NCBI GenBank assembly: GCA_934351925.1
Contig: CAKRJT010000006.1
Coordinates: 1 to 64,000, forward strand
Direction: 5' to 3'
Length of the DNA stretch: 64,000 bases
From: an uncultured Lachnospiraceae bacterium
GTDB lineage: Bacteria; Bacillota; Clostridia; Lachnospirales; Lachnospiraceae
Part shown: one piece after another, positions 1-7,746 of the stretch
Layout: every line of letters begins with the position of its first letter
Numbering within the stretch: the stretch's first letter is position 1
Position numbers and translations under genes: made by a program
The notes under the pieces: model-generated
Told to the model about the DNA's origin: nothing
The model's database searches: none
The model's input: the letters and a program-made list of their open reading frames with translations, nothing else

Positions 1-2
1 GG

Positions 3-872
3 GTATTGCTTGATGCTGATTTAGCAGAGATATATGGCTATGATACGAAGGGATTTAATAGACAGGTAAAAAATAATATTGAAAAATTTGATGAAGATTT
101 TATGTTTGAATTGACAGATGAGGAATTAGAAGATTTGCGGTACAAAAATTGTACCGCAAATATAAGTTCAAAAAGTCGTTATAATCCTCATGTATTTACA
201 GAGCAAGGATTATATATGCTGATGACTGTCTTGAAAGGACCGTTGGCTGTTAAGCAGAGCAAGGCATTAATAAGAACCTTTAAGAAAATGAAAGATTACA
301 TATTAGAAAATCGTGATTTAATAGGTCAGCGGGAAATACTTCAGTTAAGCATGGAAACTGCTAACAACAGAATAGAAATTAACAAAATCAACTCAGATAT
401 GATATCTCTTGAAAAGCAGATTTCAGATGTTGCAGAAGGACTGAAGGATGTTGTGACAAAATCTGAGTTGGCTGATATGATGAACAGCTTTGTTTCAGAC
501 GATGATGACAAGTGGCTCATGTTTAATGCAAAATTCAGTAGTGCAGATGAGGTATATGAGTCCATTTATAAGCAGGCAAAGTCGTCAATATATGTCGTTG
601 ACAATTATATTGGCTTAAGAACGCTGGTACATCTTAAAAATTCTCCTACAGGAGTAAATATTACTTTATTCAGCGATAATGTTGGCAATAATAAACTTCA
701 TAATATAGAATTTACGGATTTTTGCAAAGAATATCCATCCGTAAAAATATCAATGAAAAAGACAGGCGGTATATTTCATGATCGATTTATAGTGTTGGAT
801 TATGGAATATCTAAATATGCTCCGGTTATTGCCACACTGTTGAAAAATCCAACTTTGATTTTACCACAGTAG
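3..872 (+). CDS. ORF6N-domain protein with PLD-like C-terminal half (5' end outside window)
   Basis: The reading frame is open from the window edge, so the true start lies upstream; the first usable in-window start is TTG at 6. The N-terminal 90 or so residues match the ORF6N DNA-binding domain of phage antirepressor-like proteins: 'LLDADLAEIYG', then 'RQVKNN', then 'FTEQGLYMLMTVL'. A helical stretch follows. The C-terminal part looks like the PLD-like domain often attached to ORF6N, with 'YVVDNYIG' and 'FHDRFIVLDYG'. After that motif the protein jumps to 'ISKYAPVIATLL', whereas family members I know carry a further strand around 'GASSKDAG' here, so a short in-frame internal deletion is likely. 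The gene is AT-rich and sits 7 bp before a broken recombinase, which points to mobile-element origin. Such proteins act in the cytoplasm as DNA-binding regulators; the target is unknown. Confidence 0.75.
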   Translation, partial: VLLDADLAEIYGYDTKGFNRQVKNNIEKFDEDFMFELTDEELEDLRYKNCTANISSKSRYNPHVFTEQGLYMLMTVLKGPLAVKQSKALIRTFKKMKDYILENRDLIGQREILQLSMETANNRIEINKINSDMISLEKQISDVAEGLKDVVTKSELADMMNSFVSDDDDKWLMFNAKFSSADEVYESIYKQAKSSIYVVDNYIGLRTLVHLKNSPTGVNITLFSDNVGNNKLHNIEFTDFCKEYPSVKISMKKTGGIFHDRFIVLDYGISKYAPVIATLLKNPTLILPQ

Positions 873-879
873 AGGGGGA

Positions 880-1501
880 GTGAATGTATTGAAAAAGAAA
901 ACGAAATGTTACATATATACTCGTGTATCAACAGCAATTCAGGTTGATGATTACAGCTTGGATGCGCAGAAGGACAAGCTTAGAAAATATGCAGAATTTC
1001 AAGACATGGATATTGTAGGAGAATATTCCGATGAAGGGCATTCCGGGAAGAATATAAAAGGTCGTCAGGAATTTATGCGGATGCTGAATGATATCGAAGA
1101 TGGCAAGGATGGAGTTGATTTCGTCCTTGTATTTAAATTATCCCGATTTGGCAGAAATGCGGCGGATGTATTCAGCTCTTTACAGCTTATGCAGGATTAT
1201 GGTGTGAAACGCATGTAGTGGAGCAATCAGATTTCCCTGTTTATGAGGGAATTCATGAAGCAATTATTTCCGAGGAAGACTGGGATCTTGCACAGGAAAA
1301 ACGTTCAAAAAATAATTACAGACGTGAAAAAGTTCATGATCCGGAACATGCACATATCTTGTCCGGAATATTAAAATGTCCTTGCTGTGGAAAAGGAATG
1401 TATGGAAAAAGTGTACTTTCCGACGCAACATCGAGCAGTCACAGATTGATGATATGCTTGCAAAGCTGATTACAATGGAAAAGGTTACATACCACATTTG
1501 A
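880..1501 (+). pseudogene. Degraded large serine recombinase (three frame pieces)
   Basis: The first piece (GTG at 880, stop at 1216) is the catalytic N-terminal domain of a large serine recombinase, with 'YTRVSTAIQVDDYSL' carrying the nucleophilic serine and 'KLSRFGRNAADV'. It ends abruptly after 'LMQDYGV'. The second piece (1218-1469) resumes far downstream in the protein with 'HEAIISEEDWDLAQEKR' and the zinc ribbon 'LKCPCCGKGMYG'. A third piece in another frame (about 1422-1501) reads 'NIEQSQIDDMLAKLITMEK', the coiled-coil end of the family. Intact members run to about 500 residues, so at least two internal segments are missing and the frame is broken. It cannot be active as written. It marks an old integrated element. 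Confidence 0.85.
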
Positions 1502-1580
1502 CTAAACTTCCAATTGCCATAACCTACAAAATACAGTAAAATAATAACAAATCCGTAAGACACAAGGAGTAACAGTTATC

Positions 1581-2369
1581 ATGCAGTTTAAGAGAACACT
1601 GGGAATTAAGGCAGATCATAAGCTTATGGTGATTGATGTCGCAGATATACTATATATCGAGGCAGCGGTGAATGACTGTTATATCCATATGACAAGCAAA
1701 AGAGTGTATAAGACCAGAAGTACCTTGGAGGCAATGGAGGCACAGGTTGGAGAATACTTCCTGAAGGTACACCGCACCTATCTTGTATGTATCATGGCAA
1801 TCCATGCATTAGAAGATACGCTGACACTTATCAACGGAGAAGAGCTGAACTACGCAACCCGCAGGAGAAAGGAAATCCTTGCATTGATGCGGGAAAAGCA
1901 GAAAAAGCTGATTGAGGGCTTTGCCATGCCGAATACACCAAAGACGCCGGAAGAGTATCATGCGTTCTATCGGAGCTTTGATCAGATGCCATTTGCTTTT
2001 ACGGATATTGAGATGATATTCAATGAGGACAGGCATGCAGTGGACTGGATATTCCGCTATGGTAACGAGAAGCTGGCAGAGGTGGAGCGAGTACCTCTAA
2101 GTGGACTCATCGGTAACAGCTTCGGCAGTATCTTCTCCAATATGGACGATAAATGGCTGTGTACTTACGAGCGGGCAACACTGTATGGGGAACGGCTTGA
2201 GATTATGGCTTACAGTCCGGAGATAGATACCGAACTTAAGATTATCTGTTTCCCGACATTTCCGGGACACTGCGGATGTATGTTATTCCCGCTGGATGAG
2301 ATACACTGTGCACAAAAACAAGATGAGCTGTCACAGATATGGAAGAATTACCTGTTAAAGCAGGAATAA
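1581..2369 (+). CDS. LytTR DNA-binding regulator with C-terminal PAS-like domain
   Basis: The 262-residue protein begins with a LytTR domain (about residues 5-105): 'ILYIEAAVNDCYIHM', 'YKTRSTLEAMEAQ', then 'FLKVHRTYLVCIMAIHALED'. A C-terminal region (about 125-250) reads like a PAS sensor: 'FDQMPFAFTDIEMIF', 'GNEKLAEVERVPLSGLIG', 'NMDDKWLCTYERA'. LytTR proteins usually carry the DNA-binding domain last, so this order is unusual. There is no receiver domain and no membrane segment. AAGGAG at 1564 lies 11 bp before the ATG. The gene is the first of the peptide locus and reads toward it, so it probably controls the promoter at 2477. The signal sensed is unknown. Confidence 0.75.
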   Translation: MQFKRTLGIKADHKLMVIDVADILYIEAAVNDCYIHMTSKRVYKTRSTLEAMEAQVGEYFLKVHRTYLVCIMAIHALEDTLTLINGEELNYATRRRKEILALMREKQKKLIEGFAMPNTPKTPEEYHAFYRSFDQMPFAFTDIEMIFNEDRHAVDWIFRYGNEKLAEVERVPLSGLIGNSFGSIFSNMDDKWLCTYERATLYGERLEIMAYSPEIDTELKIICFPTFPGHCGCMLFPLDEIHCAQKQDELSQIWKNYLLKQE

Positions 2370-2476
2370 ATTCTGTGACGAACTGCATAAAGGAACTAAA
2401 AAATGTCATTTCATCACAAAAAAGTGGCTGAATGGCTTTTTTTTAGAAAAAACAGAACAAATAGTCACATAATATC

Positions 2477-2505
2477 TTGAAAAAATCGAGATGAGATGGT
2501 AAAAT
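2477..2505 (+). promoter_or_regulatory. Sigma-A promoter of the precursor peptide gene
   Basis: TTGAAA at 2477-2482, a 17-bp spacer and TAAAAT at 2500-2505 form a near-consensus vegetative promoter in the 256-bp gap after the LytTR gene. The expected start is near 2512, giving a leader of about 115 nt before the precursor ATG at 2626. AT-rich sequence upstream would suit a LytTR dimer, but I could not define its repeats. Confidence 0.7.
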
Positions 2506-2625
2506 CTAGCTGGACATGTGACAGGGAAGATTCTGTATAACACATGCAAAATAGATACAGATAATTATAAAATACGGATTACAATGAAAATTGTGGCTAG
2601 TTTAAGTGAAAGGAAGGAAAAAGAA

Positions 2626-2739
2626 ATGAAAGAAGCTTATGAAGCAGCAGAAATGGAAATTATTGAATTTGAAACAGAAGATGTGATCACTTCTAGTGGT
2701 GGTGAGATTGGTGGCGGTGATGAAGGTTTCGGAGACTAA
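2626..2739 (+). CDS. Putative RiPP precursor peptide, 37 residues
   Basis: The start is chosen at ATG 2626 because AAGGAAGG (2610-2617) sits 8 bp before it; an upstream in-frame ATG at 2584 has no comparable site. The peptide begins 'MKEAYEAAEMEIIEFE', continues 'TEDVITSS', and ends in a glycine/acid-rich tail 'GGEIGGGDEGFGD' (residues 25-37). An acidic amphipathic leader, a conserved-looking 'DVIT-S' junction and a glycine-rich tail are what a leader/core precursor looks like. The gene has its own promoter and is followed 19 bp later by a strong terminator, the usual arrangement for making far more precursor than enzyme. Downstream lie a PqqD-like protein (the leader-binding fold), a peptidase and an exporter. 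No Cys is present, so lanthionine or sactionine chemistry is excluded. The mature structure is unknown. Confidence 0.65.
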   Translation: MKEAYEAAEMEIIEFETEDVITSSGGEIGGGDEGFGD

Positions 2740-2758
2740 GAATACCATTATGCAGGAG

Positions 2759-2783
2759 GCGGCGGTGTAAACCGCCGCTTTTT
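2759..2783 (+). terminator. Terminator after the precursor gene
   Basis: A perfect 8-bp stem GCGGCGGT/ACCGCCGC with a GTAA tetraloop is followed by five T. It separates the precursor from the processing and export genes and probably allows partial read-through. Confidence 0.85.
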
Positions 2784-2873
2784 CCAAATAACAGAGAATA
2801 TATTGGAATAATTCAAAACAGTTGTAGGCGTTTACAAATGGCAGTCATATCTGTCATATAGAGGAGATTGATT

Positions 2874-3119
2874 GTGAAGACAGATGACGGGGTTACAGCA
2901 CAGAATAGTGGCACAGAAAAGCAGAGTAGTGGAGCAGAGATTGCAGGAATTGATGAAGGCTTAGATGCAGACGAAGCTGCCATCAGCTCAAATACAGATA
3001 CCGTCTCCGAAAAATCACAAAGCATGCCGGTGTGGGGAATTATATTGCTAGTAGTTGTAGCAGTGATTGCAGTGGCAGGAACGGTTTTATTTATCCGGAA
3101 GAAAAAGAAACAGAAGTAG
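2874..3119 (+). CDS. Small C-terminally membrane-anchored acidic protein
   Basis: GAGGAG at 2861 is 7 bp before GTG 2874, which I prefer to TTG at 2868. The product is 81 residues: a hydrophilic acidic N-terminal part rich in Ser, Thr, Glu and Asp ('SGTEKQSSGAEIAG'), then one membrane segment ('WGIILLVVVAVIAVAGTVLF') and a basic end 'IRKKKKQK'. This resembles the end of a cell-surface protein, but no LPxTG-type motif precedes the helix ('SMPVWG' stands there). No signal peptide is visible, so topology is uncertain. It lies between precursor and kinase-like gene and is probably cotranscribed with the latter (32 bp apart). It could be an immunity protein, a docking factor for the exporter, or the surviving tail of a larger protein. 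Confidence 0.55.
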   Translation: MKTDDGVTAQNSGTEKQSSGAEIAGIDEGLDADEAAISSNTDTVSEKSQSMPVWGIILLVVVAVIAVAGTVLFIRKKKKQK

Positions 3120-3151
3120 AAATAGAATTTGAATGGAATCAGAGGTCGCAT

Positions 3152-3979
3152 ATGGAGAGCTTTACAATCCGGCTGGCAGGACAGTATTTTACGCTCTGCC
3201 CTGTCTGTGATTATATCAGAGAATATTGCAAAGATTATATAGTGGCAGATGTAACAGAACATTCAAGGCTTGCTGATGGAGATACAGAGTATACATCGCC
3301 TGGAGTTGGTGATATTACAACAGAGAGTGTAACAAGGATTACGATAACCCAGTCCGACATCGACTTTGAGCGTGAGAAATCCGCCAGAGAAGATATCAAA
3401 GAGGACATTCCTATCCGCCGGTTTTCAGATGCATACTTAGAGACACTTGCGGTGTATCGCAAGATTGCAGACCACCTCTTATACTGCGATACCCTGCTTT
3501 TTCATGGCTCGGTCATTGCTGTAGATGGCGAAGGCTATCTTTTTACCGCCAAAAGCGGTACCGGCAAGTCCACCCATACACGGCTGTGGAGAGAGTATTT
3601 CGGGGAGCGTGCCGTCATGGTAAACGATGACAAGCCGCTTCTTCATATCACAGACTCCGGGGTGACAGCCTATGGCACACCTTGGGATGGAAAGCACAGA
3701 TTAAGCACGAATACCGCAGTGCCGTTAAAGGGCATCTGCATATTGACAAGAGACACCACAAATCATATCGAATCGGTAGAGCCACATGCCGTATATCCGC
3801 TGATCGTTCAGCAGACCAACCGCAGCCTGTCGTCAGATGGAGTGAAGCATACACTTTCCCTCATAGACCATATGCTCAATGTAGTGCCGGTTTACCGGCT
3901 TGGCTGCAACATGGATATAGAAGCGGCAGTGGTGGCTTATGAAGGAATGAACAGACTTAAGAAACAGGAGGAATCATAG
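3152..3979 (+). CDS. HPr-kinase-like P-loop protein of the peptide locus
   Basis: The start is set at ATG 3152 (AGAGG at 3141, 6 bp spacing); a longer frame opening at 3032 would overlap the previous gene in another frame and has no good site. The 275-residue protein has a poorly conserved N-terminal half and then the HPr kinase C-domain fold: 'LLFHGSVIAVDGEGYLF', Walker A 'AKSGTGKSTHTRLW' (about residues 133-146) and the paired acids of 'VMVNDDKPLLHI'. Proteins of this type in lasso-peptide clusters phosphorylate a serine of the precursor, as in paeninodin-type systems. Here the precursor has Ser23 and Ser24. The gene abuts the pqqD-like ATG, so the two are translationally linked. The kinase role is inferred, not seen. 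Confidence 0.75.
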   Translation: MESFTIRLAGQYFTLCPVCDYIREYCKDYIVADVTEHSRLADGDTEYTSPGVGDITTESVTRITITQSDIDFEREKSAREDIKEDIPIRRFSDAYLETLAVYRKIADHLLYCDTLLFHGSVIAVDGEGYLFTAKSGTGKSTHTRLWREYFGERAVMVNDDKPLLHITDSGVTAYGTPWDGKHRLSTNTAVPLKGICILTRDTTNHIESVEPHAVYPLIVQQTNRSLSSDGVKHTLSLIDHMLNVVPVYRLGCNMDIEAAVVAYEGMNRLKKQEES

Positions 3980-4237
3980 ATGAGATTAAAAGATACATTT
4001 ATCACACATGACAGTGATGGAGAGCAGGTACTAATTGATGTAACAAGCTCATTTGCCGGACTTGTCAGAAGCAACAAGACAGCGGCATTTATCGTGCAGT
4101 GCCTGAAATCAGATACTACCAAAGAGCAGATCGTTGAGGCTATGTATGAGAAATACGATGCCCCGAAGGAGGTACTGCAAAAGGATGTGGAGTCAATCGT
4201 GGAGAAGCTGCGTGGCATTGGAGCGATAGAGGAATGA
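3980..4237 (+). CDS. PqqD-like RiPP recognition element
   Basis: This 85-residue protein has the PqqD shape: an N-terminal beta region ending in 'VLIDVTSSFAGLVRSNKTAAFIV' (split here as 'VLIDVTSS' and 'FAGLVRSNKTAAFIV'), then 'LKSDTTKEQIVEAMYEKYDA' and a final helix 'DVESIVEKLRGIGAIEE'. PqqD-type proteins bind the leader of a ribosomal peptide and present it to the modifying enzymes. The ATG follows the previous stop codon directly, and the gene overlaps the next one by 4 bp (ATGA). Its presence is the strongest argument that the short peptide at 2626 is a real RiPP precursor. No radical SAM partner lies in the window. Confidence 0.85.
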   Translation: MRLKDTFITHDSDGEQVLIDVTSSFAGLVRSNKTAAFIVQCLKSDTTKEQIVEAMYEKYDAPKEVLQKDVESIVEKLRGIGAIEE

Positions 4238-4698
4238 CCAGATTATCTTACGAGGAGTATCTACGGAAATATCATACTCTCACATACAAGAATGTAGGAG
4301 TGAGTATGCTGCCGTTGTTAAAGCAGGGACGGGATTCTTTTACGGTGCGTGAGGTGAAGCAGGGCGAAGGCTGTAAGCTATGGGATGTCGTGTTGTATAA
4401 GAGAGGTACAGACCAGTATGTGCTTCACAGAATTATCAAGGTATATGATAATTCCTATGATATCCTTGGCGATAACTGCATTGGGATAGAGCGTGGAATC
4501 CCAAGGACAGATGTTCTTGGTGTGATGACAGACTTTATCCACAAAGGAAAGCAGTACAAGACTGATGACCGTAGATATCGATTGTATGTGTGGCTATGGT
4601 GCAGACCATATAAGCTGCGGATATTTTTAAAGAAGATCAGAATGAGATTACAATCTGTTTATAGAAAAAAGAGAGAAAATGAATCGAAGTTGGTGTGA
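4234..4698 (+). CDS. S24/S26-family (signal-peptidase-like) protease
   Basis: The 154-residue protein contains the S26 serine motif 'VGVSMLPLL' (Ser24), then 'YVLHRIIKV' with His65 and 'DILGDN' with Asp80. The Ser/His/Asp pattern resembles the Sec11-like branch rather than the Ser/Lys dyad of bacterial LepB. There is no hydrophobic segment long enough for a membrane anchor; the C-terminus is very basic ('LRIFLKKIRMRLQSVYRKK'), so peripheral membrane binding is likely. In this locus it stands where lasso clusters have the B2 transglutaminase-type leader peptidase, so it is the best candidate for removing the leader. It is coupled by a 4-bp overlap to the pqqD-like gene. Confidence 0.7.
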   Translation: MTRLSYEEYLRKYHTLTYKNVGVSMLPLLKQGRDSFTVREVKQGEGCKLWDVVLYKRGTDQYVLHRIIKVYDNSYDILGDNCIGIERGIPRTDVLGVMTDFIHKGKQYKTDDRRYRLYVWLWCRPYKLRIFLKKIRMRLQSVYRKKRENESKLV

Positions 4699-4704
4699 TT
4701 ATAT

Positions 4705-6390
4705 ATGAGAAAGACGAATAAATCCGCTCTGCACTTTATCAACGAGGCTGCAGGCAAAAGCAGATTATATATCATATTTCTGCTGCTGGTGCAGATGGTA
4801 CTTGGCATCAGCAGTGTTTTTTATGCTCTGCTGCTGCGTGGATTGATTGATGGTGCAGTGGCACATGACAGCAAAAAAATGCTGACCTTCTGCGTCCTCT
4901 TTGCGGCACTTGTGGCAGGGCAGATTGCACTCCGGGCAGTTCTTAGGTTCTTAGAAGAATACGCTAAGGCAACCTATGAGAATGCATTCAAAAGCAGGCT
5001 GTTTGCAGGGCTTCTTACACACAATTACGGAGCAGTCACCGCAACCCATTCCGGTGAGTGGATGAACCGCCTGACATCAGATACTGTTGTCGTGTCAGAG
5101 GGGCTTGCCACGATTGTGCCGGGCGTAGCCGGAATGGTAACTAAGATGGCAGGAGCACTTGTGGTAATCCTTATTATGGAACCGAGGTTTGCCTATATCC
5201 TTGTGCCCGGTGGAATACTTCTGGTGCTGCTTACTTATATTTTCAGAAAGCAGCTAAAGAAGCTGCACAAGCAGATGCAGGAAAAGGATGGATTTGTCCG
5301 TATATTCTTGCAGGAGCATCTTGGCAGTCTGATGATCGTCAAGGCATTTGGCAAGGAAGCGGACAGTCTTACTGAGGCTGAAAGCCACATGAGTGAGCAC
5401 AGGAAAGCCCGCATGCGTAAGAATCATTTCTCCAATGTCTGCAATATCGGCTTTGGAGCAGTTATGAACGGAGCTTATGTGTTCGGAGCAGTCTATGGAG
5501 CTTTTGGTATCTATAATGGCACTATGACCTATGGTACATTCATGGCGATGCTGCAGCTTATCAGCCAGATACAGAATCCGTTTGCCAATATCACAGGCTA
5601 TCTGCCGAAGTATTTTGCGATGATTGCGAGTGCGGAGCGGCTGATGGAGGTTGAGGCGTATGAAAAGGATAAGGAGCGTGCTTGGGAAGATGTATGTGCC
5701 AAGGCTGAGATGAGTGACGAGCAATCAAGATATATTCAGGATAACAACACCTTCGGCTTGTCGCATGTGGATTTTACATACCTTCCGCTGGTCATTACCG
5801 AGGGAGATACGATTATGCCAATTGTATTAAAGGATTACAGCTTAGAGATACGAAAGGGCGAGTTTGTGGCATTTACCGGTCCGAGTGGCTGTGGCAAGAG
5901 TACGGTGTTAAAGCTTTTGATGGGACTGTATACAGTAGATGCCGGAGAGGTCTATGGGTGCAGGAGGAATATGTTTGCTTATGTGCCACAGGGAAATCAG
6001 CTTATGAGCGGAAGTATCCGGGATATCATTACATTTTCCGATAAAGATAAGAGTGGCGATGAATCAGGTATTTACAGAGCCTTACGGATTGCATGTGCGG
6101 ATGGCTTTATCGCAGAGCTGGAACAGGGCATAGATACACTTCTTGGCGAGCGGGGCTTAGGACTTTCTGAGGGACAGATGCAGAGACTTGCAATCGCAAG
6201 GGCTATTTATTCCGACCGACCGGTACTGCTTTTGGATGAAGCTACAAGTGCACTGGATGCCGGGACGGAAGAAGCAGTGCTTGAGAACCTTCGCAGCATG
6301 ACAGATAAGACAGTGATCATTGTAACCCACCGTCCGGCAGCACTTAAGCTGTGTGACAGGCAGGTAGTATTCGGAGAAGGAAGAGGGTGA
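4705..6390 (+). CDS. ABC exporter, fused permease and ATPase
   Basis: The 561-residue half transporter has an N-terminal exporter-type membrane domain of about six helices ('SRLYIIFLLLVQMVLGISSV' onward) and a C-terminal ATPase: Walker A 'GPSGCGKST' (about residues 391-399), signature 'LGLSEGQMQRLAIARAI' (LSEGQ), Walker B 'VLLLDEATSALD' and H-loop 'IVTHRP'. All catalytic residues are present, so it should act as a homodimer. There is no N-terminal C39 peptidase domain, which fits leader removal by the separate S26-type protein. It lies 6 bp after that gene and 4 bp before the nucleotidyltransferase. The likely cargo is the mature peptide, which would also give self-protection. Confidence 0.85.
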   Translation: MRKTNKSALHFINEAAGKSRLYIIFLLLVQMVLGISSVFYALLLRGLIDGAVAHDSKKMLTFCVLFAALVAGQIALRAVLRFLEEYAKATYENAFKSRLFAGLLTHNYGAVTATHSGEWMNRLTSDTVVVSEGLATIVPGVAGMVTKMAGALVVILIMEPRFAYILVPGGILLVLLTYIFRKQLKKLHKQMQEKDGFVRIFLQEHLGSLMIVKAFGKEADSLTEAESHMSEHRKARMRKNHFSNVCNIGFGAVMNGAYVFGAVYGAFGIYNGTMTYGTFMAMLQLISQIQNPFANITGYLPKYFAMIASAERLMEVEAYEKDKERAWEDVCAKAEMSDEQSRYIQDNNTFGLSHVDFTYLPLVITEGDTIMPIVLKDYSLEIRKGEFVAFTGPSGCGKSTVLKLLMGLYTVDAGEVYGCRRNMFAYVPQGNQLMSGSIRDIITFSDKDKSGDESGIYRALRIACADGFIAELEQGIDTLLGERGLGLSEGQMQRLAIARAIYSDRPVLLLDEATSALDAGTEEAVLENLRSMTDKTVIIVTHRPAALKLCDRQVVFGEGRG

Positions 6391-6394
6391 TAAC

Positions 6395-7603
6395 ATGCAG
6401 GAAATACATAATATAGAGCAGATTTCGTATGACATGCTGTATCTGGCTTCTTTTGGAATAAATCATAAAAGCAATCTGGATGAAAGCTGTCTGGCTCGTT
6501 ATCGAACAAATGAAGAAAACAGGAAAGCACTTTTCCGTATGAGTGCGAAGCATTTTATAGATGCACTTGTGGGAACAACCTTAAAGCAGGCGGGAGTTGC
6601 TTTACCGAAATACTGGGAAGACCGCATGGTAAAGGCTGTCCGTAAGGTGCTGCTCTTTGACGCAGAGCGGAAGAAGCTGTGGGCATGGATGGACAGCGAG
6701 CATATATGGTATCTGCCATTAAAGGGCATTATCCTAAAGGACTACTATCCGTCAGTCGGAATGCGGCAGATGTCGGACAATGATATTTTATTTGACGAGG
6801 ACGCATGGGAGCGGGTGGAGAAGCATATGCTTTCCGAGGGCTATGAGGCAGAGTATGTAGGAAAGGGCAACCATGATGTCTATCAGAAGCCGCCCGTCTA
6901 TAACTTTGAGATGCATCGCTCGCTTTATGGTAAGGGACATGATGAGAGATGGGTAGAGTATTATAGTGATATCAAGGATCGTCTGATACCGGATAGAGCA
7001 GATGATAGATGCTATGGCTATCATATGAGTGACGAGGATTTCTACATTTACATCACAAGCCACGCTTACAAGCATTACAGCGGTTGTGGTACAGGCTTGC
7101 GTACCTTACTGGATTTCTATGCCTATCTGAATGTAAAGGAAGACAGACTTGATTTTGATTATATCCGGACAGAGTGTAAAAAGCTTGGGATTGATGATTT
7201 CGAGCAGCACAACCGTATATTATGCAGGAAAGTATTTGCACCACAGCAGACATATAATCAGGATTCCTTTGAGCAGTCATTATCGGCAGATGAATTGGAG
7301 ATGCTTGAATACTATCTTTCGTCCGGCGTGTACGGAACCTTTGACCGCATGGTCGCAAACCGCATGGAGAAGCAGACAAAAGCAGATGGAAAGAAGAAAC
7401 TGTCAAAGCTTAGTTATTATCGGCATAGAGTATTTCCGGGAATGGAGTGGTATGAGAATTATCCTTTGCTGGTAAAGCATAAGTGGCTGATACCGGCGTG
7501 CTGGCTTTATCGGATTGTGAGGATGCTGTTTAGCAGGGAACGCAGGGATTATATGCTTCGTGAAGTGAAGGCAGTGGAGAGAGTGGCGGCACAGGAAAAG
7601 TAA
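6395..7603 (+). CDS. Nucleotidyltransferase-family protein (NTP_transf_5 type)
   Basis: The 402-residue protein carries the NTP_transf_5 core: 'YLPLKGIILKDYYPS' (Lys110-Gly111) followed by 'MRQMSDNDILFD' with Asp128 and Asp130 as metal ligands, then 'HRSLYGKG' and 'HAYKHYSGCGTGLRTLLDFY'. This family is common in lasso-peptide and other RiPP clusters of Bacillota, where it is thought to modify the peptide or a kinase product with a nucleotide or sugar. It is the last gene of the tight run starting at 3152 and begins 4 bp after the exporter. The C-terminal region is rich in Arg, Trp and Tyr. The substrate is not known. Confidence 0.75.
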   Translation: MQEIHNIEQISYDMLYLASFGINHKSNLDESCLARYRTNEENRKALFRMSAKHFIDALVGTTLKQAGVALPKYWEDRMVKAVRKVLLFDAERKKLWAWMDSEHIWYLPLKGIILKDYYPSVGMRQMSDNDILFDEDAWERVEKHMLSEGYEAEYVGKGNHDVYQKPPVYNFEMHRSLYGKGHDERWVEYYSDIKDRLIPDRADDRCYGYHMSDEDFYIYITSHAYKHYSGCGTGLRTLLDFYAYLNVKEDRLDFDYIRTECKKLGIDDFEQHNRILCRKVFAPQQTYNQDSFEQSLSADELEMLEYYLSSGVYGTFDRMVANRMEKQTKADGKKKLSKLSYYRHRVFPGMEWYENYPLLVKHKWLIPACWLYRIVRMLFSRERRDYMLREVKAVERVAAQEK

Positions 7604-7746
7604 CAGGTTATACAGATACCGGATGGCGATAGTGTGCAGGGCGGGGACAATGTGGAGGATAATATTTACACGGAGAGGACTGACGTGCAGATGCCGTGCG
7701 GAATAAGATTTATGGAAAAATATAGGTAAAATTATGGAGGTTAATC

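Noticed and set aside
5254..5724. Open frame on the minus strand inside the ABC exporter gene
   Set aside because: Fully covered by a well-supported gene on the other strand, with no ribosome binding site and an odd composition. The same holds for 10332-10964, 14960-15550, 19223-19930, 31776-32606 and 33272-33796.
7604..7729. Frame of 41 codons continuing past the nucleotidyltransferase stop ('IPDGDSVQGGDNVEDNIY')
   Set aside because: It looks protein-like and could be a second precursor or a former C-terminus, but it has no start codon with a ribosome binding site, and 41 open codons are not improbable.
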